Shown here: in pieces, positions 15,163 through 23,839 of the stretch | Layout of the letters: every line of letters begins with the position of its first letter | Numbering within the stretch: position 1 is the first letter of the stretch | From: Amycolatopsis orientalis DSM 40040 = KCTC 9412 | GTDB taxonomy: Bacteria; Actinomycetota; Actinomycetes; Mycobacteriales; Pseudonocardiaceae | Assembly: GCF_000478275.1 (NCBI RefSeq) | Contig: NZ_ASJB01000045.1 | Span: 124,001 to 188,000 of the forward strand | Reading direction: 5' to 3' | Length of the DNA: 64,000 nucleotides | The notes under the pieces: generated by a model | What the model was told of the DNA's origin: nothing | What the model saw: only the letters and a program-made list of their open reading frames with translations | The model's database searches: none | Translations under genes and position numbers: made by a program

Positions 15163-16731
15163 TCAGTCGCGGATTTGCTGCCAGATGAGGAAGTACGCGC
15201 GGTGCACGACGTGCGCGACGCGGCTCTGGGCGGGCGTCGCGCCGAAGGACGCGAAGGAGCGCCACCAGCCTGCGCGCTCCAGCGCGTGCGCCGCGAGATC
15301 GGCCCGGGAGGCACCGGGCTTGCCGAGCTGGGCGCCGATGTCCGCGTTGCTCCCGACCCGCAGGACCTCCTCCGCCAGGTCCTCGGGCATGTCAACCGCG
15401 CCGGAAGCGACCAGCGTGAGCGCTTCGAGCAGCCGGAGCTGGTGCGCCTCGGGCTTGGCGAGCAGGACCTCGATCGCGTCGTGGACGCGTTGCCGTTCGG
15501 CCGGGTCGCCCGACGCGTGGGCCAGCGCGGTGACCGACGCCAGTGCGGCGGCCGCCTTGATGCCGTCGGCGCGGGCGGCGAAGACGATGCTCAGCCGCTG
15601 CCGAACGGCTTCGAGGCCGGAGGCGTCGAGAAGCTTCCGACGCAGGGAACCCGCGGTGATTTCCGGTTCCTTGCGGATCGCCTCGACGGCGTACCGGACG
15701 CCGAACAGGTCCAGTTTCTCCAGCAGCCGCAGCCGGGTGCCCGCCGCGACGTCGCAGTCCCAGCTGGTGAAGATGTCCGCCGAGATCAGCATGGTCTCGA
15801 GGATGTCGTCGTCCATCTCGGCCAGCTGGCGCAGCGCCTCGGCGTCGCCTGAGGTGAACCCGCCGGACTCCGCCGATTCCGCGATCAGCCCGATCACCGG
15901 CAGCACGTCCGCGACGCGGGGCTTCAGCGTCGCGGCCTGCTTCTCCGACAGCAGCGTCGCGGCCTTCCACACGTCGCCGCCCGAGCCTTCGACCGACTCG
16001 GGCGCGATGGTGTCCGCCTTGTTGAGCACCGCGATCGCGTTGACCGGGCCCGCCTCGCGGCTCGCGGTCGCGGCGGTGAACGCGGCCAGCGCCTGCTGGT
16101 CGTCGGCGCGCACGCCCTGTGTGACGACGTAGAGAACAGCCTCGGCACCCGCGACAGCGTTGCGAGAAGTGTCGTCCAGCTCGTCGGAGCCCTCTTCGTC
16201 TTCTTCGCCGTCGTCGGGCTTGCGGTGCTTCGCCGCGCCCAGCAGCTGCTCGGTCCGCGACACCGACGCGGCGTCGAGCGAGCCGAGGCCGGGGGTGTCG
16301 ATGACGGTCATCCCCTGCAGGACCGCGTTGGTGAGGTATGCCTCGATATGCGAGACCTTGTCGATCTCGATGCCCAGCTCGGCCGGGATCATCCCGTCGG
16401 CGGCGAAGGGCAGTACCTGCTTGCGGCCGTCGTTGAAGACGATCTCGACGCGGTCGACGGTGCCGTACTGGAACCGGGTCACCAGCCGGGTGCACTCGCC
16501 GACGTCCGTCGGCGCGACCCGGCGCCCGATCAGGGCGTTGACCAGCGTGGACTTCCCGGACTTGATCCGGCCCGCGACGGCGACCTGCAGCGGACCGCCC
16601 AGCCTGCGCAGCACTTCGGCGAAGCCGGCCGCGGTCCGCGCGGACACCTGGGGCTGCAGGCGATGGCAGAGGTTGGCCACCGACATCGACAACGGGCCGG
16701 CGAGCCGCCCCTGCTCCGTCGCTGACGTCAC
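15163..16731 (-). CDS. dynamin-family GTPase, second copy
   Basis: This 522-residue GTPase has G1 GRIKSGKST (54-62), G3 DTPGLGS, an acidic insert with EEDEEGSDELDD, and G4 NKAD, followed by a long alpha-helical region. It lacks the obvious hydrophobic hairpin of the partner at 11546-13381, which fits the heteromeric pairs IniA/IniC and DynA/DynB where the two members differ in membrane association. GTG at 16731 follows GGGAGGGGG at the right distance. The neighbourhood (two dynamins plus a GrpE-like gene) suggests a membrane-remodelling system, interrupted here by the YqeB-TetR pair. Confidence 0.8.
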   Translation of the reverse strand: MTSATEQGRLAGPLSMSVANLCHRLQPQVSARTAAGFAEVLRRLGGPLQVAVAGRIKSGKSTLVNALIGRRVAPTDVGECTRLVTRFQYGTVDRVEIVFNDGRKQVLPFAADGMIPAELGIEIDKVSHIEAYLTNAVLQGMTVIDTPGLGSLDAASVSRTEQLLGAAKHRKPDDGEEDEEGSDELDDTSRNAVAGAEAVLYVVTQGVRADDQQALAAFTAATASREAGPVNAIAVLNKADTIAPESVEGSGGDVWKAATLLSEKQAATLKPRVADVLPVIGLIAESAESGGFTSGDAEALRQLAEMDDDILETMLISADIFTSWDCDVAAGTRLRLLEKLDLFGVRYAVEAIRKEPEITAGSLRRKLLDASGLEAVRQRLSIVFAARADGIKAAAALASVTALAHASGDPAERQRVHDAIEVLLAKPEAHQLRLLEALTLVASGAVDMPEDLAEEVLRVGSNADIGAQLGKPGASRADLAAHALERAGWWRSFASFGATPAQSRVAHVVHRAYFLIWQQIRD

Positions 16732-16860
16732 GACGCCTGCCCCCTCCCAGTCGCCAAGCTTGCCGAGTCGAATCGTGCCATGCCGCTCATCCTCGGGTCG
16801 CACCGAAGGTGGTACCGGCGACCGACGCGCGAGCGGCCCGGGCCGACATAGTGTTATCAG

Positions 16861-18090
16861 GTGCGACGGTTGAGCCTCTGGATGCGTGCCCACCCCATGG
16901 CGGGGGACAGTTTCATCGCCGTCGTCCTGCTGCTCACGGACCTGCTGATCTACGTGGCCGCGACCGAGACGCCGGAAGTCCCGATGCCGCCCTGGTACGT
17001 GGCGGTGCCACTGGACATCGTGATGGTCGCCCCGCTGGTCTTCCGGCGGAAGGCGACGCTGTGGTCGGCGTACCTGGTGCTGGTGATCGGCATCCCGCAC
17101 AGCGCGCTGGAGCTGGGCGCCGCCAGCGCGTTCGCCCTGATGATCAGCATCTACTCGGTGCTGGTCTACGTCGGGCGCAAACAAGGACTGTTGTATCTGG
17201 TGGCCACCCTGGCCATCTCGGGGCTCCAGCTGTGGGCCGACCCGCCGGAGGACGTGTGGGTGCTGGCGATCATCGGCGTCTTCTCCAGCGCACTGTGCTG
17301 GACGCTCGGCGAGTTCGCCGGCGCGAGGCGCGCCTATCACGAGGAGGTGGAAGCCAGGTTGCATCTACTTGAGACGGAACGGGACCAGGCGACCAGGATC
17401 GCCGTCGGTCAGGAACGCGGACGGATCGCCCGTGAGCTCCACGATGTCGTCGCGCACGCGGTGAGCGTGATGGTCGTGCAGGCCGACGGCGCGTCCTACG
17501 CGGTCGACGGGAATCCCGAAATGGCGAAACGGGCCTTGCAGACGATTTCGGAGACCGGCCGCGGCGCGCTCGCCGAGCTGCGGCGGCTGCTGGACGTGCT
17601 CCGCAGCGACGGTGACGACGAGCCACGCGTGCCGCAGCCGGACGCCAGCGCGCTGACCGACCTGGCGGACCGCATCCGCCAGGCGGGGGTGCCGGTGACC
17701 TTGGCGATCGACACGGAAGCGCTGGCCGGGCTGCCCGCCGGTGTCTCGCTGGGCGTGTACCGGATCGTCCAGGAGTCGCTGACGAACACCCTCAAGCACG
17801 CCGGACAGGGCGCGCAGGCGGAGGTGCTGGTGCGCCGGGAGGCGGACGTGATCGACGTCCGGGTCACCGACGACGGCGCCGGTGGCGCGAAGCAACTCGT
17901 GCCCGCCGCCACGAAAGCGGCTCCCCATGGAGCCCCCGCCGGGCCGCGGCGACTCACGGTCCCCGGCGGGAACGGTTTGATCGGAATGAAGGAACGGGCG
18001 AACGTCTTCGGCGGCACGCTGGAGGTCGGACCCGTTCCGGGCGGAGGATGGCAAGTGCACGCGAGGCTCCCGGTTAGGTTGGCGACGTGA
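16861..18090 (+). CDS. sensor histidine kinase, DesK/NarL-partner type
   Basis: The 409-residue kinase has about five transmembrane helices (residues 15-155), a short coiled linker, and a HisKA_3 dimerisation box RELHDVVAHA with phospho-acceptor His194. An HATPase domain follows with an N-box near RIVQESLTNTLKHA and a G-box GNGLIGMKERANVFGG. It has little extracellular sequence, so it probably senses a membrane-associated cue. It is coupled by a GTGA overlap to its response regulator. The stimulus and targets are unknown. Confidence 0.9.
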   Translation: MRRLSLWMRAHPMAGDSFIAVVLLLTDLLIYVAATETPEVPMPPWYVAVPLDIVMVAPLVFRRKATLWSAYLVLVIGIPHSALELGAASAFALMISIYSVLVYVGRKQGLLYLVATLAISGLQLWADPPEDVWVLAIIGVFSSALCWTLGEFAGARRAYHEEVEARLHLLETERDQATRIAVGQERGRIARELHDVVAHAVSVMVVQADGASYAVDGNPEMAKRALQTISETGRGALAELRRLLDVLRSDGDDEPRVPQPDASALTDLADRIRQAGVPVTLAIDTEALAGLPAGVSLGVYRIVQESLTNTLKHAGQGAQAEVLVRREADVIDVRVTDDGAGGAKQLVPAATKAAPHGAPAGPRRLTVPGGNGLIGMKERANVFGGTLEVGPVPGGGWQVHARLPVRLAT

Positions 18091-18743
18091 TCCGAGTGGT
18101 GGTCGTCGACGACCAGGAATTGATGCGCGTCGGGTTCCGGATGGTCCTGGGCGCGCAGGCCGACATCGATGTCGTCGGCGAGGCCGGTGACGGGGCCCAG
18201 GCCATCCGCCTCGCGGAGGAACTGCGGCCGGACGTCGTGTTGATGGACGTCCGGATGCCGGTACTGGACGGGGTCGAGGCGACGAAGCGGATCGTCGAGG
18301 CGGGGACCGCGCGGGTGCTCGTCATGACGACGTTCGACCTGGACGAGTACGTCTATTCGGCGTTGCAGGGCGGGGCGAGCGGGTTCCTGCTGAAGGACAC
18401 GCAGCCGGATCACCTGGTGTCGGCGCTGCGGGCGGTGGCTTCGGGTGACGCGGTGGTCTCGCCTTCGGTGACCAGGCGGCTGCTCGACCGGTTCGTCGGC
18501 GGGGGCGGGAAGCCGATGCGGGACGCGGCCGAACTCGACGTCCTCACCGAGCGGGAGCGGGAGGTGCTCGTGCTGATCGCGAAGGGCCTTTCGAACCTGG
18601 AGATCGCCGAGACGCTGTTCCTGTCCGAAGCGACGGTGAAAACGCACGTCGGGCGGATCCTGTCCAAACTGGATCTCCGGGACCGGGTGCAGGCCGTGGT
18701 GCTCGCGTACGAGACCGGTCTGGCCCGCCCCGGGGTCAGCTGA
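18087..18743 (+). CDS. response regulator, NarL/FixJ family
   Basis: The 218-residue regulator has a receiver domain with acidic pocket DD (8-9), phospho-acceptor Asp54 (VVLMDVRMP) and the conserved Lys in GASGFLLKDT. A LuxR-type HTH follows (LTEREREVLVLIAKGLSNLEIAETLFLSEATVKTHVGRI within about 145-190). It is the cognate partner of the upstream kinase, with which it overlaps by 4 bp. Its target promoters are not evident. Confidence 0.92.
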   Translation: MIRVVVVDDQELMRVGFRMVLGAQADIDVVGEAGDGAQAIRLAEELRPDVVLMDVRMPVLDGVEATKRIVEAGTARVLVMTTFDLDEYVYSALQGGASGFLLKDTQPDHLVSALRAVASGDAVVSPSVTRRLLDRFVGGGGKPMRDAAELDVLTEREREVLVLIAKGLSNLEIAETLFLSEATVKTHVGRILSKLDLRDRVQAVVLAYETGLARPGVS

Positions 18744-18823
18744 ACTTCTCCGGAAAAGTGGTCATTCGGTGAGCACTTTGCGGTGGATCCTTGTCTCCAG
18801 AGCCACTACTGGAGGAGAAGGAA

Positions 18824-19240
18824 ATGCTGCGAGGACTCACCACCACCACGTTCTACGCCGACGACATGCCCGCCGCGATCGAGTGGTACTCCGACCTCTT
18901 CGGGATCGAGCCGTACTTCGTCCGCAACGGCCCTGACGAGAAGCCGGCGTACGCCGAGTTCCGGATCGGCGACTACCAGCACGAGTTCGGCATCGTCCGC
19001 GGTGACTACCGGCCCGCGATGGCCCAGCCCGGCCCTGGCGGGGCCATCGCGAACTGGGCGGTCGACAACGTCGAGGACTCCTTCGCGCAACTGCTCGCTA
19101 AGGGCGCGAAGGAGTACGAGCCGATCATCGAGCGCGGGCCGGGCTTCGTGACCGCGGCCGTCGTCGACCCGTTCGGCAACGTCCTCGGCGTGATGGTCAA
19201 CCAGCACTACCTGGACGTGCTGGCCGGGATGAAGGGCTGA
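18824..19240 (+). CDS. VOC (glyoxalase/bleomycin-resistance fold) protein
   Basis: The 138-residue protein has two beta-alpha-beta-beta-beta modules of the vicinal oxygen chelate fold: TTTTFYADDMPAAIEWYSDLFG (about 5-26) begins the first and NWAVDNVEDSFAQLLAKGA the second, ending DPFGNVLGVMVNQHY. Members include glyoxalases, extradiol dioxygenases and resistance proteins; no metal-ligand set is clear enough to assign a reaction. ATG at 18824 follows GGAGGAGAAGG, an excellent Shine-Dalgarno, so it is preferred over an earlier in-frame start. Its stop codon is formed by the first bases of the 79-nt repeat. Confidence 0.8.
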   Translation: MLRGLTTTTFYADDMPAAIEWYSDLFGIEPYFVRNGPDEKPAYAEFRIGDYQHEFGIVRGDYRPAMAQPGPGGAIANWAVDNVEDSFAQLLAKGAKEYEPIIERGPGFVTAAVVDPFGNVLGVMVNQHYLDVLAGMKG

Positions 19241-19316
19241 AGGACGCTTTCGTCGCATCTCACGCGGCGAAGGGCGCTTTCCCCGCGTCGCATGCGGTGA
19301 AGGACGCTTTCAGCCC
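19238..19316. repeat. 79-nt A-B-A-B-A structured repeat, copy 2
   Basis: Units lie at 19238-19267, 19268-19297 and 19298-19316 (30+30+19 nt). Pairing between A arms is less perfect here than in the other copies. The first TGA of the element is the stop codon of the VOC gene, and the element separates it from the convergent SDR gene. Confidence 0.8.
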
Positions 19317-19340
19317 GGCCACCCCGGCCGGCACGGTGAC

Positions 19341-20261
19341 TCAGCGGTACAGGGCGTGGTCCGCCGTCTCCGGATCCTTGCCCGCGTCCCTGACTTCGGC
19401 CATCCACTTGCCGAAGTCGGGGCGTGAGCCGTCGACGTCGGTCAGGCCGTACTCGTTCATCAGGGTCCACGACGCCAGCGTTTTGCCCGCGAACCGCGAG
19501 ACCTCGGGGTCGGTCGCCAGTTTCGCGACGCCGCGCCCGAGCAGCGTCGGGGTCTCCGAAATGGCGAAGTCGACCGGCGCGGCCTTGCCGACCGCGTCCC
19601 GCCACGTCTCTTCGGTGACCTTGAAGTAGTCGAGCATCGCCTCCGAACGCAGGAAGCCCGGCGTCACGGTCATGCCGACGCAGCCGTACTTCTTCAGTTC
19701 GGCACCCAGCGCCCTGCCGATCGCGCGGACACCGGACTTCGCGAGGAAGTACGGGATCCCCGCGCCGACGTACTCGTCGTGATCGCCGTCGGTGACCTCG
19801 AGGACGAGACCTCCCTCCCGCTTCACGACGAGCGGGAGGAGCCGGTGCAGCGCGATCAGATGGGTGTCGAGCGCGTTGTGCACCAGGGTGAGCGCGTCGT
19901 CGAGACTGGAATCCCAGTACGCCCCCTCGAAGTCCGCGAGCGGGTCGCCACCCCAGACGTCGTCGACCAGGACGTCGATCCGGCCGTCCACTTCGGACTC
20001 GATCCGCGCCTTCAGCGCGTCCACATCGGACACCACGGTGAAGTCGGTGCGGACGGCGATCCCCCGGCCGCCCGCGGCGTCGACGAGTTCCGCGGTGTCT
20101 TCGATCGTCTCCGGCCGCTTCATCGGCGACCCGTGTTCCCGCGTCGTGCGGCCGGTGACGAACACCGTCCAGCCGAGCCTGCCCAGTTCCACCGCGATCG
20201 CCCGGCCACAGCCACGCGTCGCCCCCGTGACCACCGCTACTTTATGATCCACTTCGGACAC
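19341..20261 (-). CDS. short-chain dehydrogenase/reductase
   Basis: The 306-residue Rossmann-fold oxidoreductase has the cofactor motif VTGATRGCGRAIA (11-23) and Arg residues after the second strand (VTGRTTRE), which favour NADP(H). The active-site YFLAK lies near residues 171-175. The region replacing the usual NNAG is VDDVWGG, typical of a divergent SDR group, and the C-terminal extension ends AGKDPETADHALYR. The gene overlaps its TetR regulator's 3' end by 20 bp, implying one transcript. Substrate unknown. Confidence 0.85.
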   Translation of the reverse strand: MSEVDHKVAVVTGATRGCGRAIAVELGRLGWTVFVTGRTTREHGSPMKRPETIEDTAELVDAAGGRGIAVRTDFTVVSDVDALKARIESEVDGRIDVLVDDVWGGDPLADFEGAYWDSSLDDALTLVHNALDTHLIALHRLLPLVVKREGGLVLEVTDGDHDEYVGAGIPYFLAKSGVRAIGRALGAELKKYGCVGMTVTPGFLRSEAMLDYFKVTEETWRDAVGKAAPVDFAISETPTLLGRGVAKLATDPEVSRFAGKTLASWTLMNEYGLTDVDGSRPDFGKWMAEVRDAGKDPETADHALYR

Positions 20262-20832
20262 TTCCCTTCCACGCGGTCAGCACCGCGTCCACGTCTTGCC
20301 CCACGCGGTCGACATACCGGCCCTTAGGCCGGATCGACCAGTCCAGCGCGGCCCCGTTGGCCACCCCCAGCAGCACTCGTGCCGCGCGGACGACACCCGG
20401 CGCCCCCGGCAGGTCGCGTACCGCCACCCGCGTCAATCGCCGCAATTCCGCTTCCACGGCCGTGAAATGCTCACCGAGCAGGGCACGAAGCTCCGGATCC
20501 CCGATGTCCACCCCCAGCTGCCCGAGATGGTTGGCCGCCGTGTCCGCGTCGCCCAGCCCTTCGTAGATCACGATGACCGCCGCCCGCAGTCCTTCCACGG
20601 GATCGGCCACTTCGCCGCGTTCCCGCATCCGCTCGACGACGGATCGCGTGTTCAACCGGCTCAACGCCTGCAACAGGCCGTTTTTCGAGCCGAACCGCTG
20701 AGCGACCGTGCCGACCGCGACCCCGGCCTCCGCCGCCACGTGGGCCAGCGTGAAACCCGGGCCGACCCTGCCGATCACGGTCTCCGCCGCGTTCAGGAGT
20801 CGTTCGTCGGTGATGGTGCGGGGCCTCGCCAT
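20242..20832 (-). CDS. TetR-family transcriptional regulator
   Basis: The 196-residue regulator has an N-terminal HTH (DERLLNAAETVIGRVG, then VAAEAGVAVGTVAQRFGSK, about residues 9-49) and a helical effector domain. It is the first gene of a two-gene unit with the SDR, which it probably represses. A perfect 14-bp palindrome starts 9 nt upstream of the ATG and would be a suitable operator. The ligand is probably a substrate or product of the SDR. Confidence 0.85.
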   Translation of the reverse strand: MARPRTITDERLLNAAETVIGRVGPGFTLAHVAAEAGVAVGTVAQRFGSKNGLLQALSRLNTRSVVERMRERGEVADPVEGLRAAVIVIYEGLGDADTAANHLGQLGVDIGDPELRALLGEHFTAVEAELRRLTRVAVRDLPGAPGVVRAARVLLGVANGAALDWSIRPKGRYVDRVGQDVDAVLTAWKGSVRSGS

Positions 20833-20840
20833 GCTGTTAT

Positions 20841-20854
20841 TGAACCATGGTTCA
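20841..20854. promoter_or_regulatory. TetR operator palindrome
   Basis: TGAACCATGGTTCA is a perfect 14-bp palindrome in AT-rich sequence immediately upstream of the TetR gene. Position and symmetry indicate autoregulation of the TetR-SDR unit. Confidence 0.7.
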
Positions 20855-21022
20855 TTAACCCTCGCGAATCAGGGTCGTTCTCAGGGACATCACCGATCGC
20901 GTACGCCGCCGGGAGACGGCAAGCTACGTCTCAGGTCGGGTACCAGGTTGGCACCTCAGGATGACGCGCTCGGCCACCCACATGGACGACGATTGTTTTC
21001 GCAGTCGCCGAGGGGAGCAGAC

Positions 21023-21961
21023 ATGATCGAGGCAGTGGGCCTCACCAAGCGGTACGGCAGGACACTGGCGGTGAACAACCTGTCCTTCTCCGTCGCGGGA
21101 GGAGAGGTCACCGGTTTCCTCGGCCCCAACGGGGCGGGCAAGTCGACGACCATGCGCATGATCCTCGGCTTGGACAACCCGACTTCGGGTTCGGTGCGCA
21201 TCGGGGGCAAGCTCTACCGCGAGCTGAAGGATCCGCTGCGGACGGTCGGCGCGCTGCTGGACGCCAAATGGGTGCACCCGAACCGATCGGCGCGGGCACA
21301 TCTGCAATGGATGGCGAAGTCCAACAAGATCCCGACGGCCCGGGTCGACGAGGTGCTCGAAATCGTCGGGCTCACCAGCGTCGCCGGAAAGCGGGCAGGC
21401 GGATTCTCCCTCGGTATGTCGCAGCGACTGGGGATCGCGGCGGCACTGCTTGGCGACCCGGAGGTCCTCCTCTTCGACGAGCCGGTCAACGGGCTCGACC
21501 CCGAAGGCATCCTCTGGATCCGCAAATTCATGCACCGGCTTGCCGATGAAGGCCGCACGGTCTTCGTTTCCTCGCACCTGCTTTCGGAGATGGCGCTCAC
21601 CGCGAGCCGGCTGGTCGTGATCGGCAAGGGCGAGCTGATCTCCCAGTCCTCCACCGAAGACTTCGTTTCCCGGGCCGCCGAGAACACCGTCAAGGTCCGG
21701 TCGCCGCAACTGCCCGCGCTGCGCTCCGCGCTGACGCAGGCGAGCGCGCAGGTCACCGACGCGGGCAAAGCGCTGGTCGTGTCCGGTTTGGACAGTGACA
21801 AGATCGGCGAGATCGCCGCGGCCAACCAGATCGTGCTGCACGAGCTCAGCCCGCAGACCGGCTCCCTGGAGCAGGCCTTCATGCAGATCACCGGCGATTC
21901 GGTCGAGTACCACACCGGTCTCGAAGCCGAAGCCGCCGAAGTGGTCGCCGCCGCCCAGTAG
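21023..21961 (+). CDS. ABC-2 exporter ATP-binding protein, module 1
   Basis: The 312-residue ATPase has Walker A GPNGAGKST (34-42), signature FSLGMSQRLGIA, Walker B VLLFDEPVNGLDPEG and H-loop SSHLLSEM. It is of the drug-exporter/NatA type, with a C-terminal regulatory domain (about 215-312) ending in an acidic Ala-rich tail. ATG at 21023 follows AGGGGAG; the open frame upstream is antisense to the TetR gene. The permease gene follows 29 nt later. It is closely similar to the ATPase at 22919-23839, indicating tandem duplication of the module. Confidence 0.9.
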   Translation: MIEAVGLTKRYGRTLAVNNLSFSVAGGEVTGFLGPNGAGKSTTMRMILGLDNPTSGSVRIGGKLYRELKDPLRTVGALLDAKWVHPNRSARAHLQWMAKSNKIPTARVDEVLEIVGLTSVAGKRAGGFSLGMSQRLGIAAALLGDPEVLLFDEPVNGLDPEGILWIRKFMHRLADEGRTVFVSSHLLSEMALTASRLVVIGKGELISQSSTEDFVSRAAENTVKVRSPQLPALRSALTQASAQVTDAGKALVVSGLDSDKIGEIAAANQIVLHELSPQTGSLEQAFMQITGDSVEYHTGLEAEAAEVVAAAQ

Positions 21962-21990
21962 CCGCTCACTCTCTTGAGGAAAGAAAAGCC

Positions 21991-22740
21991 ATGACTCTGC
22001 TCGCCGTGGAACGCATCAAGCTGTTCACCACACGTTCACCGTGGTGGTGTGCGCTGATCACCCTCGCGGTCGTGATCGGTTTCGCCGCCATCATCGCCGG
22101 CAACGCCCCCGCCGGTGAACTCACCGACGTCAGCCTGACCCAGTTCGGCTACAAGTCCGGCATGGCCGTGATCATGGTGCTCGCCGCGCTTTCGGTGACC
22201 ACCGAATACCGCTTCGGCACCATCCGCACCACCTTTCAGGCGGTGCCCAACCGCACCTCGGCACTGCTGGCCAAGACCGGCGTCGTCGCGCTCCTGTCGC
22301 TCGTGATCGGCGAGATCGCCGCGTTCGGCGCCTGGGGCCTGGCCGCCGTCATGCGGTCGGAAGACCTCGCGCTGAACACCACCGGCGAGTGGATCAGCGT
22401 CGCCGGTGTCGGCGTCGTGTTCGCGCTCGCCTCGGTGATCGCGGTCGCCGTCGGCATCCTGATCCGGCACAGCGCCGGCGCGATCTCCCTGCTGCTGATC
22501 TACAACCTGGCGGTGGAGAACCTGGTCCAGCTCATCCCGAAGCTCGGCCAGGACATCCACAAGTGGATGCCGTTCAACGTCGCCGACAAGTTCGTCCGCG
22601 GCTCGGGCACCGGGCAGATGGACGGCCCGCCGCTGTCGGACTCGGTGCTGAGCCAGGGCGGGGCGCTGGCCTACTTCGCCGGTTTCGCGCTGGTGCTGCT
22701 GATCATCTCGCTGGTCGTCGCGAACAAGCGCGACGCGTAA
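21991..22740 (+). CDS. ABC-2 type permease, module 1
   Basis: The 249-residue protein has about six transmembrane segments and starts MTLLAVERIKLFTTRSPWW, the N-terminal amphipathic pattern of ABC-2 permeases. The EYRFGTIRTTFQAVPNR stretch between TM2 and TM3 is characteristic of this actinobacterial permease group. It pairs with the ATPase directly upstream and has a GAGGAAAG ribosome-binding site. Likely cargo is a peptide, lipid or drug; nothing in the sequence decides. Confidence 0.85.
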   Translation: MTLLAVERIKLFTTRSPWWCALITLAVVIGFAAIIAGNAPAGELTDVSLTQFGYKSGMAVIMVLAALSVTTEYRFGTIRTTFQAVPNRTSALLAKTGVVALLSLVIGEIAAFGAWGLAAVMRSEDLALNTTGEWISVAGVGVVFALASVIAVAVGILIRHSAGAISLLLIYNLAVENLVQLIPKLGQDIHKWMPFNVADKFVRGSGTGQMDGPPLSDSVLSQGGALAYFAGFALVLLIISLVVANKRDA

Positions 22741-22816
22741 GGACTTTCCACAGGGGAGAAAGCCGGTCGCGCGGCTCGGGGGAGCGACGCGACCGGACGG
22801 GGAGAAAAAGGGGAAC

Positions 22817-22855
22817 AAGGACCGGGCCGCCACATCGGGGGGCAGCCCGGTCCTT
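22817..22855 (+). terminator. intrinsic terminator between the two ABC modules
   Basis: A 15-bp stem with one wobble pair (22817-22831 with 22841-22855, 9-nt loop) is followed by a pyrimidine-rich tract. It suggests the two ABC modules are transcribed separately. Confidence 0.75.
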
Positions 22856-22918
22856 TCCTCATTACCGGCCCCGGGACCCGGCTTTGAGTACTGTCGGAAT
22901 CCACCGGAGGGAGGGCCG

Positions 22919-23839
22919 ATGATCGAGGCCACGAGGCTGACGAAACGCTATGGCGACAAGATCGCCGTCGACGACCTTTCCTTCACGGCCGAAGCGGGTC
23001 GCGTGACCGGATTCCTCGGACCCAACGGGGCGGGGAAATCGACCACGATGCGGATGATGCTCGGACTCGACACCCCCACGGCGGGTTCGGTGCGCATCGA
23101 CGGCAAGGCCTACCGCGAACTCCATGATCCACTTCGGACGGTCGGCGCGATGCTCGACGCGTCGTGGCGGCTTCCCGGCCGTACGGCCCGCGAGCATCTG
23201 CGCTGGATCGCCGCGACCAACGGCCTGCCCGACGCCCGGGTCGACGAGGTACTCCGGCTGGTCGGCCTGGAATCGGTCGCGCGCAAACGGGCCGGGCAGT
23301 TCTCCCTCGGCATGTTGCAACGGCTCGGGATCGCGACGGCGCTGCTGGGCGACCCGCGAGTGCTGTTGTTCGACGAGCCGGTCAACGGCCTCGACCCCGA
23401 GGGCATCGTGTGGATCCGGCGGATGATGCACGCGCTCGCCGCCGAGGGGCGCACCGTGTTCGTGTCCAGCCACCTGCTGCCGGAGATGGCGCAGACCGCG
23501 CAGGACCTCGTCGTGATCGGCCGGGGCAAGCTGATCTACCAGGGCACGATGGAAGACTTCATCGGCCGCGCGAAGGGCCTCGGGGTGCGGGTCCGCAGCC
23601 CGCATCTACCCGAACTGCGCACGGCGCTGACCGAGAAGGGCGCCGCGTTCCGCGAGGAGGACGGCGCGCTCATCGTGTCCGAAATGGACAGCGACGACAT
23701 CGGCGAGCTCGCCTTCGCCGCGGGCGCGACCCTGCACGAGCTGAGCCCGCTCACCGGGTCTCTCGAACAGGCGTACATGCAACTCACCGCCGAAGCCGTC
23801 GAATACGGCGCCGGCCAGGCCCCGGGGGTCGTCCGATGA
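22919..23839 (+). CDS. ABC-2 exporter ATP-binding protein, module 2
   Basis: The 306-residue ATPase is a close paralogue of the one at 21023. It has Walker A GPNGAGKST (34-42), signature FSLGMLQRLGIA, Walker B VLLFDEPVNGLDPEG and H-loop SSHLLPEM. GGAGGGAGGG precedes the ATG. Its stop overlaps the start of the permease gene by ATGA. Divergence from module 1 is concentrated in the C-terminal domain. Confidence 0.9.
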   Translation: MIEATRLTKRYGDKIAVDDLSFTAEAGRVTGFLGPNGAGKSTTMRMMLGLDTPTAGSVRIDGKAYRELHDPLRTVGAMLDASWRLPGRTAREHLRWIAATNGLPDARVDEVLRLVGLESVARKRAGQFSLGMLQRLGIATALLGDPRVLLFDEPVNGLDPEGIVWIRRMMHALAAEGRTVFVSSHLLPEMAQTAQDLVVIGRGKLIYQGTMEDFIGRAKGLGVRVRSPHLPELRTALTEKGAAFREEDGALIVSEMDSDDIGELAFAAGATLHELSPLTGSLEQAYMQLTAEAVEYGAGQAPGVVR

